Assembly: GCA_900537185.1 (NCBI GenBank)
Contig: LS999827.1
Span: 501,001 to 565,000 of the forward strand
Source of the DNA: Cytophagales bacterium Alg240-R148
Lineage (GTDB): Bacteria > Bacteroidota > Bacteroidia > Cytophagales > Cyclobacteriaceae
Direction: 5' to 3'
Length of the DNA stretch: 64,000 nucleotides
Part shown: positions 1 through 8,623 of the stretch, piece by piece
Numbering within the stretch: the first letter of the stretch is position 1
Layout of the letters: the number at the start of each line of letters is the position of its first letter
Made by a program: the position numbers and the translations under genes
The notes under the pieces: model-generated
What the model was told of the DNA's origin: nothing
Seen by the model: the letters and a program-made list of their open reading frames with translations, nothing else
The model's database searches: none

Positions 1-119
1 TGTAAATAATAATATATTAGACGGTGCGTACGTCTTGGAACTGCAAGTACCCAATGTTCAATTGGATGCATTCTGCAGCCGCCCGATACTTTATTCTATA
101 CACAACTAATAAACAGCCC

Positions 120-485
120 ATGTCCGAAGAGGAGAAAAAAGCTTACATGCTCTTAAAAACTGTCATCTTTCAATACCACGGGCTAGACGAGGATGAAATC
201 ATGAATTTGGTTGAAACTGCAACAAAAATCAATGCCCATAGTGAAATGGAATGGGCCAATCGATTTATATCAGAAGATTATTTTACCTCTTTTGAAAGGG
301 CAAGAGAGTACCTGAACGAGGTGATCGGGGATTTATCCAAAGACAAAAGAATCCAATACATTAAAATGGTTTGGGAGGCCAACAACTTAAAAGGGTATGT
401 AACCGAAATGGAAGCCACCGCTATGTTAAAATTCGCAAAAGATTGGAACCTTCAAGAAGAGTTTAGGACTTTGGTTAACAACTAG
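120..485 (+). CDS. TerB-like helical protein
   Basis: A 121-residue, probably cytosolic, all-helical protein with no signal peptide or membrane segment. The C-terminal third (GYVTEMEATAMLKFAKDW) follows the pattern of TerB-like domains, in which a short loop is followed by an acidic residue and a helix; that is the only family resemblance I can see. The frame extends upstream to a GTG at 24, but those 32 residues look unlike a protein start and the ATG at 120, followed by a charged helix (MSEEEKKAY), is preferred. It stands alone on the plus strand, converging with the LytTR regulator with a 3-base gap. TerB-like proteins are linked to tellurite or stress responses in some bacteria; a role here is unknown. 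Confidence 0.6.
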   Translation: MSEEEKKAYMLLKTVIFQYHGLDEDEIMNLVETATKINAHSEMEWANRFISEDYFTSFERAREYLNEVIGDLSKDKRIQYIKMVWEANNLKGYVTEMEATAMLKFAKDWNLQEEFRTLVNN

Positions 486-488
486 CCC

Positions 489-1205
489 TTATAAACTCAT
501 CATATCCTTAAATTTAGCGGCCTGACGCCTGCTCACTTCTACTTTTTCACCCCCTTTTAACTTTACCATCAACCCTCCATTGAACCAGGGCTCGATACTT
601 TCTAGCCAACTTAAATTGATGATGTGTTTTCTGCTTGCTCGAAAAAAGCTTCGGCTGTCCAACTTTTCATCCAAGGCATTAAGCGACTTGTGTATCATTG
701 GTTTGTAGTTGTCAAAATATACTTTAATGTAGTTGCCATCCGATTCAAACAGACGAACATTGGACAACTTTACAAACCAACATTTATCCCCATCCTTCAC
801 AAAAACTTGGTCTTCCAAAGTCAATTCTTTGTTTTCCTTTCCTGGTTTTTTTTCTTTAAATACTTCGGCAGCCTTAACCAAGCTTTCGTTGAGTCGTTCT
901 GGTTGAATGGGCTTCATTAAATAGTCCATCGCATTTACATCAAATGCTTTTAGGGCATATTGGTCAAATGCGGTTGTAAAAATCACCATGGGCACCGAGT
1001 CCAACATTTCCAAAAGCTCAAAGCCCGTTTTACCTGGCATTTGAACATCCAAAAATATTAGGTCTGGCTTTAACTCGTCAATTTTTTCGAATGCATCGTC
1101 CGCATTAACTGCCTCTCCGATGATTTCAACATTTTTATGGTCGGCGAGCAAGTTGGTTAATTCTTTTCTTGCCAGTCGTTCATCATCAATTATTAATGCT
1201 TTCAT
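489..1205 (-). CDS. LytTR-family response regulator
   Basis: A 238-residue two-component response regulator. The N-terminal receiver domain (about residues 1-120) has the acidic pocket D7-D8, the phospho-acceptor D53 in FLDVQMPG, T78 and K99 in LMKP. The C-terminal half (about 135-238) is a LytTR DNA-binding domain with the typical RASRKHIINL stretch. It is the distal gene of a two-gene unit with the sensor kinase, whose 3' end overlaps its start by 20 bases, so the two are almost certainly translationally coupled partners. No target promoter is recognisable. Family assignment is firm; the signal and regulon are not known. Confidence 0.93.
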   Translation of the reverse strand: MKALIIDDERLARKELTNLLADHKNVEIIGEAVNADDAFEKIDELKPDLIFLDVQMPGKTGFELLEMLDSVPMVIFTTAFDQYALKAFDVNAMDYLMKPIQPERLNESLVKAAEVFKEKKPGKENKELTLEDQVFVKDGDKCWFVKLSNVRLFESDGNYIKVYFDNYKPMIHKSLNALDEKLDSRSFFRASRKHIINLSWLESIEPWFNGGLMVKLKGGEKVEVSRRQAAKFKDMMSL

Positions 1206-2247
1206 ATGTTAGTTGTTGTGGTAACCTCAATTTTGTTAATACGACACCTTTTTGCTCGTTGTAAATTTTGAAATCAGCTTTTTCTCCATAAATCATTTCA
1301 AGTCTTCTCTTGGTATTGCTAATACCCATCCCTCCAATACTGGTATTTCTGGACTCAAAAACTTCATAGTTTCCGCTGTTTCTAATTTCAACAATTAAAG
1401 CAGTATTTTCAATATAGGATTTAATATTTATTATTCCACCCTCCTTTAATTGAGAGATACCGTGTTTGATGGCATTCTCGACCAAGGTTTGCAACATCAA
1501 TGGGGGAATATTCATTTGTAATGTTCCTGAACTTATGTCAAAAGAAGTAGACAGTCTTTCTTCGTATCGGATTATTTCCAATGAAAGGTATTCTTTTACC
1601 AAATTTAATTCTTCGCTAAACAAGGTCAATTTCCTTTTGTCCGATGCCAACGAACCTCTTAATATATTGCTCAAATAAGTAATTGCTGTCTTTGATTTAG
1701 TAGGGTCTTCGTCGACCAGCGCTCGAATACTATTAAGAGAATTAAAAATAAAATGTGGGTTGAGTTGAGACTTTAGGTTTTGAAGCTCAATTTCCTTCAT
1801 GGCAGCTTCGTGTTTTAAAGCTAGGTTGTAGCGTTCAAAATAATTGTAGGTAAAATAAAACGCAAACCATAAGAACAAGATCAACGCATTGCCCAAAGTG
1901 TTGGTAGCTATGGCTATAATCTCTTTGGAATTATCTGAAAGAATCCCGAAGGGGATGGTAAAAGCAATTCGAAGGAGGTACACCAATGCCCCTAACACCA
2001 CAACGGAAACTAAAATTCTTGGTAAAAGCTGGGCCAAATTAAGTTGGAGCCATCCCCTTCGTTTCATTAGCCACCTGTAAAGATGGGTAATGACCAAAAA
2101 CACGCCTCCTTCTAGAATAAACGGGATGTATCCCTTCAGCATGATATCATCTGAATCCGTAAAAACAGTTACCCCAATCATTTGAAAGACTACGTAAAAG
2201 GACCAGCCTCCTAGCTGAAAAAGCAGGTATAATTTCTCTTTATTCAT
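1186..2247 (-). CDS. LytS/YehU-type sensor histidine kinase
   Basis: A 353-residue membrane sensor kinase of the His_kinase (PF06580) type. Four hydrophobic segments lie in roughly residues 10-135, with no recognisable extracellular sensor domain, then a coiled linker and the phospho-acceptor motif QLNPHFIFNSLNS with H165. The ATP-binding domain follows, with an N-box (LVENAIKHGI) and a G-box (GGMGISNTKRRL). It precedes and overlaps the LytTR regulator gene by 20 bases and should phosphorylate it. The pair is not next to an obvious target transporter. The upstream 190 bases hold no gene and no promoter I can defend. Confidence 0.92.
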   Translation of the reverse strand: MNKEKLYLLFQLGGWSFYVVFQMIGVTVFTDSDDIMLKGYIPFILEGGVFLVITHLYRWLMKRRGWLQLNLAQLLPRILVSVVVLGALVYLLRIAFTIPFGILSDNSKEIIAIATNTLGNALILFLWFAFYFTYNYFERYNLALKHEAAMKEIELQNLKSQLNPHFIFNSLNSIRALVDEDPTKSKTAITYLSNILRGSLASDKRKLTLFSEELNLVKEYLSLEIIRYEERLSTSFDISSGTLQMNIPPLMLQTLVENAIKHGISQLKEGGIINIKSYIENTALIVEIRNSGNYEVFESRNTSIGGMGISNTKRRLEMIYGEKADFKIYNEQKGVVLTKLRLPQQLTYESINN

Positions 2248-2384
2248 TTGCTACAACATGAATAAGAAAGATAAGAACTGTTGTTAAAAATTAAATGAAC
2301 TTTTATATGTACGGAACATTTAAGGGGTAAGCCTTGTTATTATATTAACAATTTTCATAGTTGATAATTTTCAAGGTTTTGGTT

Positions 2385-2422
2385 GAATGAGGGATGTTTC
2401 TAAACGAGAAGCATCCCTATTC
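2385..2422. repeat. Imperfect inverted repeat downstream of the solute-binding protein gene
   Basis: GAGGGATG at 2389-2396 pairs with GCATCCCT at 2411-2418, and flanking GAAT/ATTC extends the arms. It sits between the stop of the minus-strand solute-binding protein gene and the start of the sensor kinase. On the minus strand it is not followed by a T-run, so it may be a weak terminator or an mRNA stabilising hairpin rather than a classical intrinsic terminator. The rest of the 191-base gap shows nothing definite. Confidence 0.4.
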
Positions 2423-2438
2423 TTTTGATGTGCTTCTA

Positions 2439-3314
2439 TTACAAAGAATTCATAAACTTCACTGCAGTAGACCCCAAATGCTTGGTAACCACTTTTTTAT
2501 ACGCAGTACTTCCAATATAACCTTTCATAAACTTCTCTAAAGACGGGCTCCAGTCGTTGGACTTTGGCATAATAATACCAAACTCCTCTTTGGACATGTC
2601 TCCTCCTGGGTGTCTTTTCAATGGAGACCTTTTTTTCATGGCTTCAAAGTAATACGCCAAATCCTGGTTGGTGAATTTCGTCGGGTCCTTTTCAACAACT
2701 TTCATTGCATCCGAAAACGAATTTACGTATTCAATCTTAAGCGATGGGTAGTATTTCTTTTTAATTGTTTTAAGGTTTTTTTCATTGGTACTGTTTTTAA
2801 CTGTAACGGCTGACATGCCCTTAAAAACAGTAGCAATTTCCTTCATATTGCCTTCTCCCAACGTGCGAACACTTTTATGAGAAATAAGAATGGCCATATT
2901 GGTTATGTAAGGAGGGCTGAAATTATAACTCGCTTTTCTAGCTTCGGTAATGGTCGTATTCGACAATCCAAAAACGCCTCCCTTTGAAACTTTAACATCA
3001 TTCAAAAAACCAGAAAAATTATTAGGGTTTTTACTAATGTACTTAAAATTGATTTTAATGCCTTCATTTTTCTGCATGTACGCAGCATAAGCATTCATAA
3101 TATCCACACAAATTCCTTCGGTTTGCCCAGAAGCTCCTTTGTAAGCAAAACCAGGTGCGTAAGAATAAGTAATGGTGACATTGGCAATCTTTTTTGACTT
3201 CGCATTTGCGTAAGTACTCCCGCTATACTGTGCCCATGACAAAATTGGCAACAAAATAAAAAAAGTACAAATTGCAAATTTAGCCCTGCGAGAGACGTTA
3301 ATTTGATAATTCAT
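2439..3314 (-). CDS. Family 3 periplasmic solute-binding protein (orphan)
   Basis: A 291-residue exported protein. A signal peptide (hydrophobic core at about residues 12-27, cleavage after SWA) precedes a family 3 extracellular solute-binding domain (PF00497-like), seen in the EGICVDIMNAY region and the later YITNMAILIS and FGIIMPKSNDWS stretches. Such proteins usually deliver amino acids to ABC importers, but no permease or ATPase gene is near. Possible alternatives are a periplasmic sensor or a protein feeding a distant transporter. It is a single gene, 86 bases downstream of uvrA on the same strand. Family confidence is good, ligand unknown. Confidence 0.8.
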   Translation of the reverse strand: MNYQINVSRRAKFAICTFFILLPILSWAQYSGSTYANAKSKKIANVTITYSYAPGFAYKGASGQTEGICVDIMNAYAAYMQKNEGIKINFKYISKNPNNFSGFLNDVKVSKGGVFGLSNTTITEARKASYNFSPPYITNMAILISHKSVRTLGEGNMKEIATVFKGMSAVTVKNSTNEKNLKTIKKKYYPSLKIEYVNSFSDAMKVVEKDPTKFTNQDLAYYFEAMKKRSPLKRHPGGDMSKEEFGIIMPKSNDWSPSLEKFMKGYIGSTAYKKVVTKHLGSTAVKFMNSL

Positions 3315-3400
3315 ATTTGGTATACGTTAGGTAAAATATCCGATCAACTCGTAATTACCTGATTTATATACTGTAATCAAACTCAAAAACGCCGCTGGGC

Positions 3401-6241
3401 TTACATGAGTTCTTCTTTGAGGTATTTAGCGGTATAGGTATCTAATGTGCAAATATCTTCCGGAATTCCAGTTCCAACTATGATTCCTCCACTATTTCCG
3501 CCATCTGGCCCTACATCTATAATCCAATCAGCCACTTTTATTACATCAAGATTGTGTTCTATTATTAGAACAGTATTGCCTTTATCCACCAATTTATGCA
3601 ATACATCCAACAATAAGTTGATATCTTGAAAATGCAACCCTGTAGTAGGTTCGTCCAATATGTAAAAAGTTTTACCCGTATCTTTTTTACTCAGTTCACT
3701 GGCCAGTTTCACCCGTTGGGCTTCCCCTCCAGATAATGTTGTGGCATGCTGCCCTAGGGTAATATAACCCAAGCCTACATCCAATAAGGTTTTAATTTTC
3801 CTGAAAATTTTAGGCTGGTTTTCGAAAAAGCCCACCGCTTCTTCTACGTTCATATCCAACACATCCGATATAGATTTTCCTTTGAATCTTACTTCTAAGG
3901 TTTCTCTATTGTACCGCTTGCCTTTGCACGTTTCACAGGGTACATGGATATTGGGCAGAAAGTCCATTTCAATTAGTTTTAGACCGGCTCCTTCACATGT
4001 CTCGCACCTACCACCTTTTACATTAAATGAAAAACGGCCGGGTTTGTATCCCCTTATTTTAGACTCTGGCAATTGAGAAAACAAGGCTCGGATATCACCA
4101 AAAACACTGGTATAGGTAGCTGGATTGGACCTTGGAGTTCTTCCAATAGGCGATTGATCTACTTCAATGACTTTGTCCACATGTTCCAAGCCTTCTGCCT
4201 TGGCATAGGCCAATGGCTCCTTTTTTGACCTGTAAAAATGTTGGTTCAATATGGGAAACAGGGTTTCATGTATCAGGGTGGATTTACCACTGCCTGAAAC
4301 CCCAGTAACCAAGGTCATCGTACCTAACGGTACTTTTAAGTCTACGTTTTTAAGATTGTTTCCGCTTGCCTGGAACACTTGGATGTTGTGGCCGTTGCCT
4401 TTTCTACGAACTTTAGGAATTTGAATCTTATTAATTCCGTTTAAAAATGCCGCCGTAGTAGTCTCGTTCTTTATAAATTCTTTTGGGTGAGAGGCTGCTA
4501 CAATTTGACCACCATGCCTTCCGGCCCCCGGCCCAATGTCCAGTATAAAATCAGATTGCAACATCATATCTTTGTCGTGTTCGACCACCATAACAGAGTT
4601 GCCAATATCGCGCAGATCTTTGAGCGCCTGTATTAATTTCACATTGTCTCTTTGATGCAATCCAATACTGGGTTCATCTAAGATGTACAACACACCTACC
4701 AACTGGGTGCCAATCTGTGTAGCCAAGCGAATTCTTTGAGATTCCCCACCCGACAACGTTTTAATTGGTCGGTTCAAATGAAGGTAATCCAACCCTACAT
4801 CAAGCAAAAATTTAATTCTTTTCCTTATTTCTTTTAGAATTTCCGGCGCAATCTTAAGCTGTCGTTCGGTTAAGTTATCTTCAATGTTTTCAAACCATTT
4901 GCCCAACTCTTTAATGTCAAAATCGGCCAATTCAGAAATATTCTTTTTGTTAATTTTATAGTGCAGCGCTTCCTTTTTCAGCCGGCCTCCACTACAGCTT
5001 GGGCATGTGGAAGAAATAGTGAAATCTTTGAGCCATTGCTGAATTTTGTCTGAGCCCGAATCTTTCTGTCTTTCTAAAAAAGTTACAACGCCTTCAAATT
5101 TGGTCTGCCATTCTGTACCCGGATATTTCTTAGACTCTACGGCAACTTCGTCCTCCCCTCCGTACAGCAAGGTTTCAACCACCTCCTCTGGCAATTTTTT
5201 AATTGGGGTGGTGAGGCTAAGCTTTTGTTTTTTTAGTATGGCATCAATCTTTTTGAAAATCCATATATCCCTGTATTCTCCTAATGGCGCTATTCCGCCC
5301 CTGCTGATGCTGAGCGCATCATTGGGTATCACCGATTCACGGGTTATTTCTTCAATTACGCCCATGCCATTGCATTTTGGACAAGCGCCGTAAGGCGAAT
5401 TAAAAGAAAAGGTATTTGGCGCAGGCTCATCATAAGAAAGGCCAGTTTCAGGATCCATTAAATATTTAGAAAAGTGTTGGGCCTTATTGTTTTGATCCAA
5501 AATCAAAATAACTCCCTTGCCTTCTTTCATTGCCGTTTTCACGGACTGTCCAATTCTGTAGTGTTCCTCGGCATTTACCACCACCCGATCTACAACAATT
5601 TCTATGTCGTGGTTTTTGTACCGATCCAATTGCATTTTTGGCTCGATGTCCAGTATGGTCCCATCCACCCTTACTTTTGTATAACCCAACTTGGCAATTT
5701 GCACAAACAACTCTCTATAATGTCCTTTTCTTCCTTTCACAACTGGAGCCAAAATCTGCATCTTTTCACCGGCATTGGATTCAATAATTTGGTCCACGAT
5801 CTGATCTTCAGATTGTTTCACCATTTTATTGCCAGACAGATAAGAGTAGGCCTCACCGGTTCGCGCATACAACAATCTTAAAAAATCATAAATTTCAGTT
5901 ACTGTACCAACAGTGGAGCGTGGGTTGCGGGAGGTAGTTTTTTGTTCAATTGAAATTACCGGACTCAAGCCATTGATTTTATCGACATCTGGTCTTTCCA
6001 TATCCCCCAGAAAATTTCGAGCATAGGCCGAAAAGCTTTCCATATACCGTCTTTGCCCTTCGGCGTAGATGGTATCAAAGGCCAACGAGGACTTTCCACT
6101 ACCACTTATACCTGTAACCACCACCAATTGATTTCTTGGGATTTCTATACTGATGTTTTTTAGGTTGTGTTCTCGAGCCCCAATTATTTCAATACTGTCG
6201 TGCCCAACAACATCAATAATATCGTTATTTGTGTCCGCCAT
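3401..6241 (-). CDS. uvrA: Excinuclease ABC subunit UvrA
   Basis: A 946-residue UvrA, the DNA damage recognition ATPase of nucleotide excision repair, which loads UvrB at lesions. Two ABC modules are present: Walker A GISGSGKS at 44-51 and GVSGSGKS in the second half, with two signature motifs (LSGGESQRIRLA and LSGGEAQRVKLA) and two DEPS/DEPT Walker B regions. Zinc-binding CxxC pairs are seen in the first module (CPKCNGMG and CPSCSGG) and the second (CETCEGAG and CETCKGK). Length is normal for the family. It is the last gene of a minus-strand operon, 7 bases after the HAD phosphatase gene; uvrB and uvrC are not in the window. Confidence 0.98.
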   Translation of the reverse strand: MADTNNDIIDVVGHDSIEIIGAREHNLKNISIEIPRNQLVVVTGISGSGKSSLAFDTIYAEGQRRYMESFSAYARNFLGDMERPDVDKINGLSPVISIEQKTTSRNPRSTVGTVTEIYDFLRLLYARTGEAYSYLSGNKMVKQSEDQIVDQIIESNAGEKMQILAPVVKGRKGHYRELFVQIAKLGYTKVRVDGTILDIEPKMQLDRYKNHDIEIVVDRVVVNAEEHYRIGQSVKTAMKEGKGVILILDQNNKAQHFSKYLMDPETGLSYDEPAPNTFSFNSPYGACPKCNGMGVIEEITRESVIPNDALSISRGGIAPLGEYRDIWIFKKIDAILKKQKLSLTTPIKKLPEEVVETLLYGGEDEVAVESKKYPGTEWQTKFEGVVTFLERQKDSGSDKIQQWLKDFTISSTCPSCSGGRLKKEALHYKINKKNISELADFDIKELGKWFENIEDNLTERQLKIAPEILKEIRKRIKFLLDVGLDYLHLNRPIKTLSGGESQRIRLATQIGTQLVGVLYILDEPSIGLHQRDNVKLIQALKDLRDIGNSVMVVEHDKDMMLQSDFILDIGPGAGRHGGQIVAASHPKEFIKNETTTAAFLNGINKIQIPKVRRKGNGHNIQVFQASGNNLKNVDLKVPLGTMTLVTGVSGSGKSTLIHETLFPILNQHFYRSKKEPLAYAKAEGLEHVDKVIEVDQSPIGRTPRSNPATYTSVFGDIRALFSQLPESKIRGYKPGRFSFNVKGGRCETCEGAGLKLIEMDFLPNIHVPCETCKGKRYNRETLEVRFKGKSISDVLDMNVEEAVGFFENQPKIFRKIKTLLDVGLGYITLGQHATTLSGGEAQRVKLASELSKKDTGKTFYILDEPTTGLHFQDINLLLDVLHKLVDKGNTVLIIEHNLDVIKVADWIIDVGPDGGNSGGIIVGTGIPEDICTLDTYTAKYLKEELM

Positions 6242-6248
6242 ATTTAAC

Positions 6249-6908
6249 TTAAAAAGAAAGTTCTTGTAACATCAATTTCAATTCATTTGCATCAGAAGCA
6301 ACCAAGTCTACCCCTACTTCAAGCAATTTATCCGCATGCCCTTCCACTATATGTTTTCCACCTAAAAAACCTATAACATTTAATCCAGCCGCTTTGGCGG
6401 ATGTTGCTCCGGAAATGCTGTCTTCAACCGTCCAACTTTTTTCTGGTACAGCCCTGAGTTCTTGCATGGCATTTAGGTATACATCCGGTGCAGGTTTGGG
6501 GAAATCTACCAAAGACGCTGAAAACAAGGGCCCTTTGATGTGTTGGTTTAATTTACTTATCTGCAACGCACTGTCTATTTGTTCTGGATCACTGTTGGAT
6601 ACTACTGCAGCAATGGAGCCAAATCGCTCTACCACACCTTCCATTCCGGCAACTGCTTTTAGTTCCTTTTTAAAAGCAGCCTCCACTCTATCGCTTAAAA
6701 TCCCTAGGTAATTGGAAGGCAACTCTACCTCATTTTTTGCTTCCATCTCTTTTAAAATACCACTAAAAGTTCTTCCCGTGCAATTGTTTAGATAGTATTC
6801 TAGGGTGATGGGATTGCCTATTTCTCCAACAAACTCCACCATTTTATGTGCTGCTATTATTTCACTGTCCACCAATACTCCATCACAATCAAAAAGAAGC
6901 TGTTTCAT
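6249..6908 (-). CDS. HAD-superfamily phosphatase (beta-phosphoglucomutase-like)
   Basis: A 219-residue haloacid dehalogenase-type hydrolase. Motif I is FDCDGVLVDSE with nucleophile D7 and acid/base D9; motif II is VVSNSD (serine), and motif IV-like VEDSISG follows a conserved KPAPDVYLNAM segment. The helical cap between motifs I and II places it in subfamily I with phosphoglycolate phosphatase and beta-phosphoglucomutase relatives. Substrate cannot be read from the sequence. The ATG overlaps the stop of the transglycosylase gene by 4 bases and uvrA follows 7 bases later, so it is an internal operon gene. Confidence 0.9.
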   Translation of the reverse strand: MKQLLFDCDGVLVDSEIIAAHKMVEFVGEIGNPITLEYYLNNCTGRTFSGILKEMEAKNEVELPSNYLGILSDRVEAAFKKELKAVAGMEGVVERFGSIAAVVSNSDPEQIDSALQISKLNQHIKGPLFSASLVDFPKPAPDVYLNAMQELRAVPEKSWTVEDSISGATSAKAAGLNVIGFLGGKHIVEGHADKLLEVGVDLVASDANELKLMLQELSF

Positions 6909-7858
6909 ATGCCTTCCGATTTTTTCTGCAAAGGTATTGCAATTTGGTAGGAGTCTCCATTTTTTATTGACAATTTATTTTTTCTTAGCCAAGGATTATA
7001 TCTTTTTAACAGCTTGATGTTGATGCCCTGCTCTTGAGCAAAAGAAGTTAAATCAGCAATACTACTTTTGACTTCTACGTACCGCAGTGTCTCTTCTTGG
7101 TACAAATGGGTGGTATCAATCTCAAAGCCGTAGTCCGTGGGGTTAGAGAATATTTCTTTAAGCGCTATAATTCGAAATAAATAACGCGCTGTTTCGCTTG
7201 GTAAGTGTAGGTCGTAATACGAACTTTCATTTTGAGCATTCATTGTTCTTTGAATGCCCGACATGCCCCGGTTGTATGAAGCGGCCACACTAGTCCAGTT
7301 TCCAAACTTCTTGTATGCTCTATTCAAATACTTGCAAGCCGCTCGAGTGGATTTAATAGGATCATACCTTTCGTCCACCTCACTGCTCACTTTCAAACCA
7401 AAATCCTTACTTGCTGGTTTCATAAATTGCCAGAATCCAGTAGCTCCCGCAGGAGAAACAACGTTCTGCAACCCACCTTCTATCACTGCTAGGTATTTAA
7501 AATCGTCCGGCACATTATTTTCTTTTAATATTTTCTCAATTTGAGGGAACCAGCGATTGGCTCTTTTCATTAAGAAAATAGTGTTGTTGTGCCAGTAAGT
7601 ATTGATGTGCAGTTCTCTGTCCAATCTCTCTCTTACGTCTGGCACTTCCATAGGAACTTTCTCTCCTGCAAAGTTTACATTTTCTGGAAGCGGCAAGGAT
7701 TTAGCATTAAAAAAGCCTGTCCCCTGCTCTGGTTCATAATTAAAATTTCCCTGTGCTTCTATGGCAGCAGCGGTCTCTATTTTTTTTGGTATAGAGAGCA
7801 ACGCATAACCAGCCAACGCAAGTGCTAATACGGCCAATACTGTATTTAATATTTTCAT
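6905..7858 (-). CDS. Membrane-anchored lytic transglycosylase (SLT/MltD-like)
   Basis: A 317-residue peptidoglycan-cleaving enzyme. A hydrophobic N-terminal segment (residues 5-24) acts as anchor or signal. The lysozyme-like catalytic domain (about 105-230) has the probable catalytic E127 in AVIEGGLQN, followed by GATGFWQFM and the ASYNRG motif, all standard for family 1 transglycosylases such as MltD. The C-terminal 60 residues resemble a single divergent LysM-like or carbohydrate-binding tail (INIKLLKRYNPWLRKN). It lies in the operon after the LOG gene (14-base gap) and overlaps the HAD gene by 4 bases. The role is probably cell-wall turnover in the periplasm. Confidence 0.9.
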   Translation of the reverse strand: MKILNTVLAVLALALAGYALLSIPKKIETAAAIEAQGNFNYEPEQGTGFFNAKSLPLPENVNFAGEKVPMEVPDVRERLDRELHINTYWHNNTIFLMKRANRWFPQIEKILKENNVPDDFKYLAVIEGGLQNVVSPAGATGFWQFMKPASKDFGLKVSSEVDERYDPIKSTRAACKYLNRAYKKFGNWTSVAASYNRGMSGIQRTMNAQNESSYYDLHLPSETARYLFRIIALKEIFSNPTDYGFEIDTTHLYQEETLRYVEVKSSIADLTSFAQEQGINIKLLKRYNPWLRKNKLSIKNGDSYQIAIPLQKKSEGI

Positions 7859-7872
7859 TGATGCGATTAAAA

Positions 7873-8610
7873 TTAAAAATTGGGAGACAATAAGTATTTG
7901 GCATAGAAATCATCAATGACTTTTACCGCTTCGGTTTCATTTTCTACAATCGTAAATAAATCCAAGTCTTCGGCACTGATGTTTTTCTCGCTTTCTAACA
8001 AAGAAGATTTAATCCAGTCGATGAGGCCTTCCCAAAACGAGCGGCCCACCAATACAATTGGAAAACGCCCAATTTTTTTTGTTTGAATTAACGTGAGCGA
8101 TTCGAACAATTCGTCCAATGTTCCAAAACCACCTGGCATTACAATATACCCTTGAGAATACCGCATGAACATCACTTTGCGCACAAAGAAATAATCAAAA
8201 GTGATTAATTTATCCGGATCTATATACAAGTTACCATCCTGTTCAAAGGGCAGAAAAATATTGAGCCCTACGGATTTTCCACCTTCGCTTCTGGCACCTT
8301 TGTTACCTGCCTCCATAATTCCTGGACCACCACCCGTTATAACTCCGTACCCATGGCGTACCAATTTAGCGGCTATCAATTCTGCTGTTTTATAATAAGG
8401 ATGGTCTTCTGTGGTTCTGGCCGAACCAAATATGGATACACAAGGTCCTATTTTAGCTAGTTTTTCAAACCCTTCAACAAATTCTGACATGACTTTAAAT
8501 ATCACCCACGAATCCGTACTTTTAATCTCGTGCCAATCTTTATCCTTAAACGCTTTTCTAATCTTTTGTTCTTCCTTTTTGGACAATTGTCCATTATCCT
8601 GATTTTCCAT
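7873..8610 (-). CDS. LOG-family (TIGR00730) nucleotide-processing protein
   Basis: A 245-residue Rossmann-fold protein of the family once annotated as lysine decarboxylase. Diagnostic motifs are GGGPGIMEA (93-101) and PGGFGTLDE (159-167), which form the active site of phosphoribohydrolases that release cytokinin-type bases from nucleoside monophosphates. Bacterial members act on AMP-like substrates or remain untested. It is cytosolic, with no signal peptide. It sits 13 bases after the epimerase gene and 14 bases before the transglycosylase gene in one operon. Family membership is certain; the physiological substrate is not. Confidence 0.9.
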   Translation of the reverse strand: MENQDNGQLSKKEEQKIRKAFKDKDWHEIKSTDSWVIFKVMSEFVEGFEKLAKIGPCVSIFGSARTTEDHPYYKTAELIAAKLVRHGYGVITGGGPGIMEAGNKGARSEGGKSVGLNIFLPFEQDGNLYIDPDKLITFDYFFVRKVMFMRYSQGYIVMPGGFGTLDELFESLTLIQTKKIGRFPIVLVGRSFWEGLIDWIKSSLLESEKNISAEDLDLFTIVENETEAVKVIDDFYAKYLLSPNF

Positions 8611-8623
8611 AGCTAAAAATATT

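Noticed and set aside
24-119. GTG-initiated N-terminal extension of the TerB-like protein
   Set aside because: The 32 residues are rich in C, W and Y, unlike the charged helical protein that begins at the ATG at 120.
5474-5881. Open frame of 135 codons on the plus strand inside uvrA
   Set aside because: It lies antisense to conserved UvrA coding sequence and its translation shows no domain or start context.
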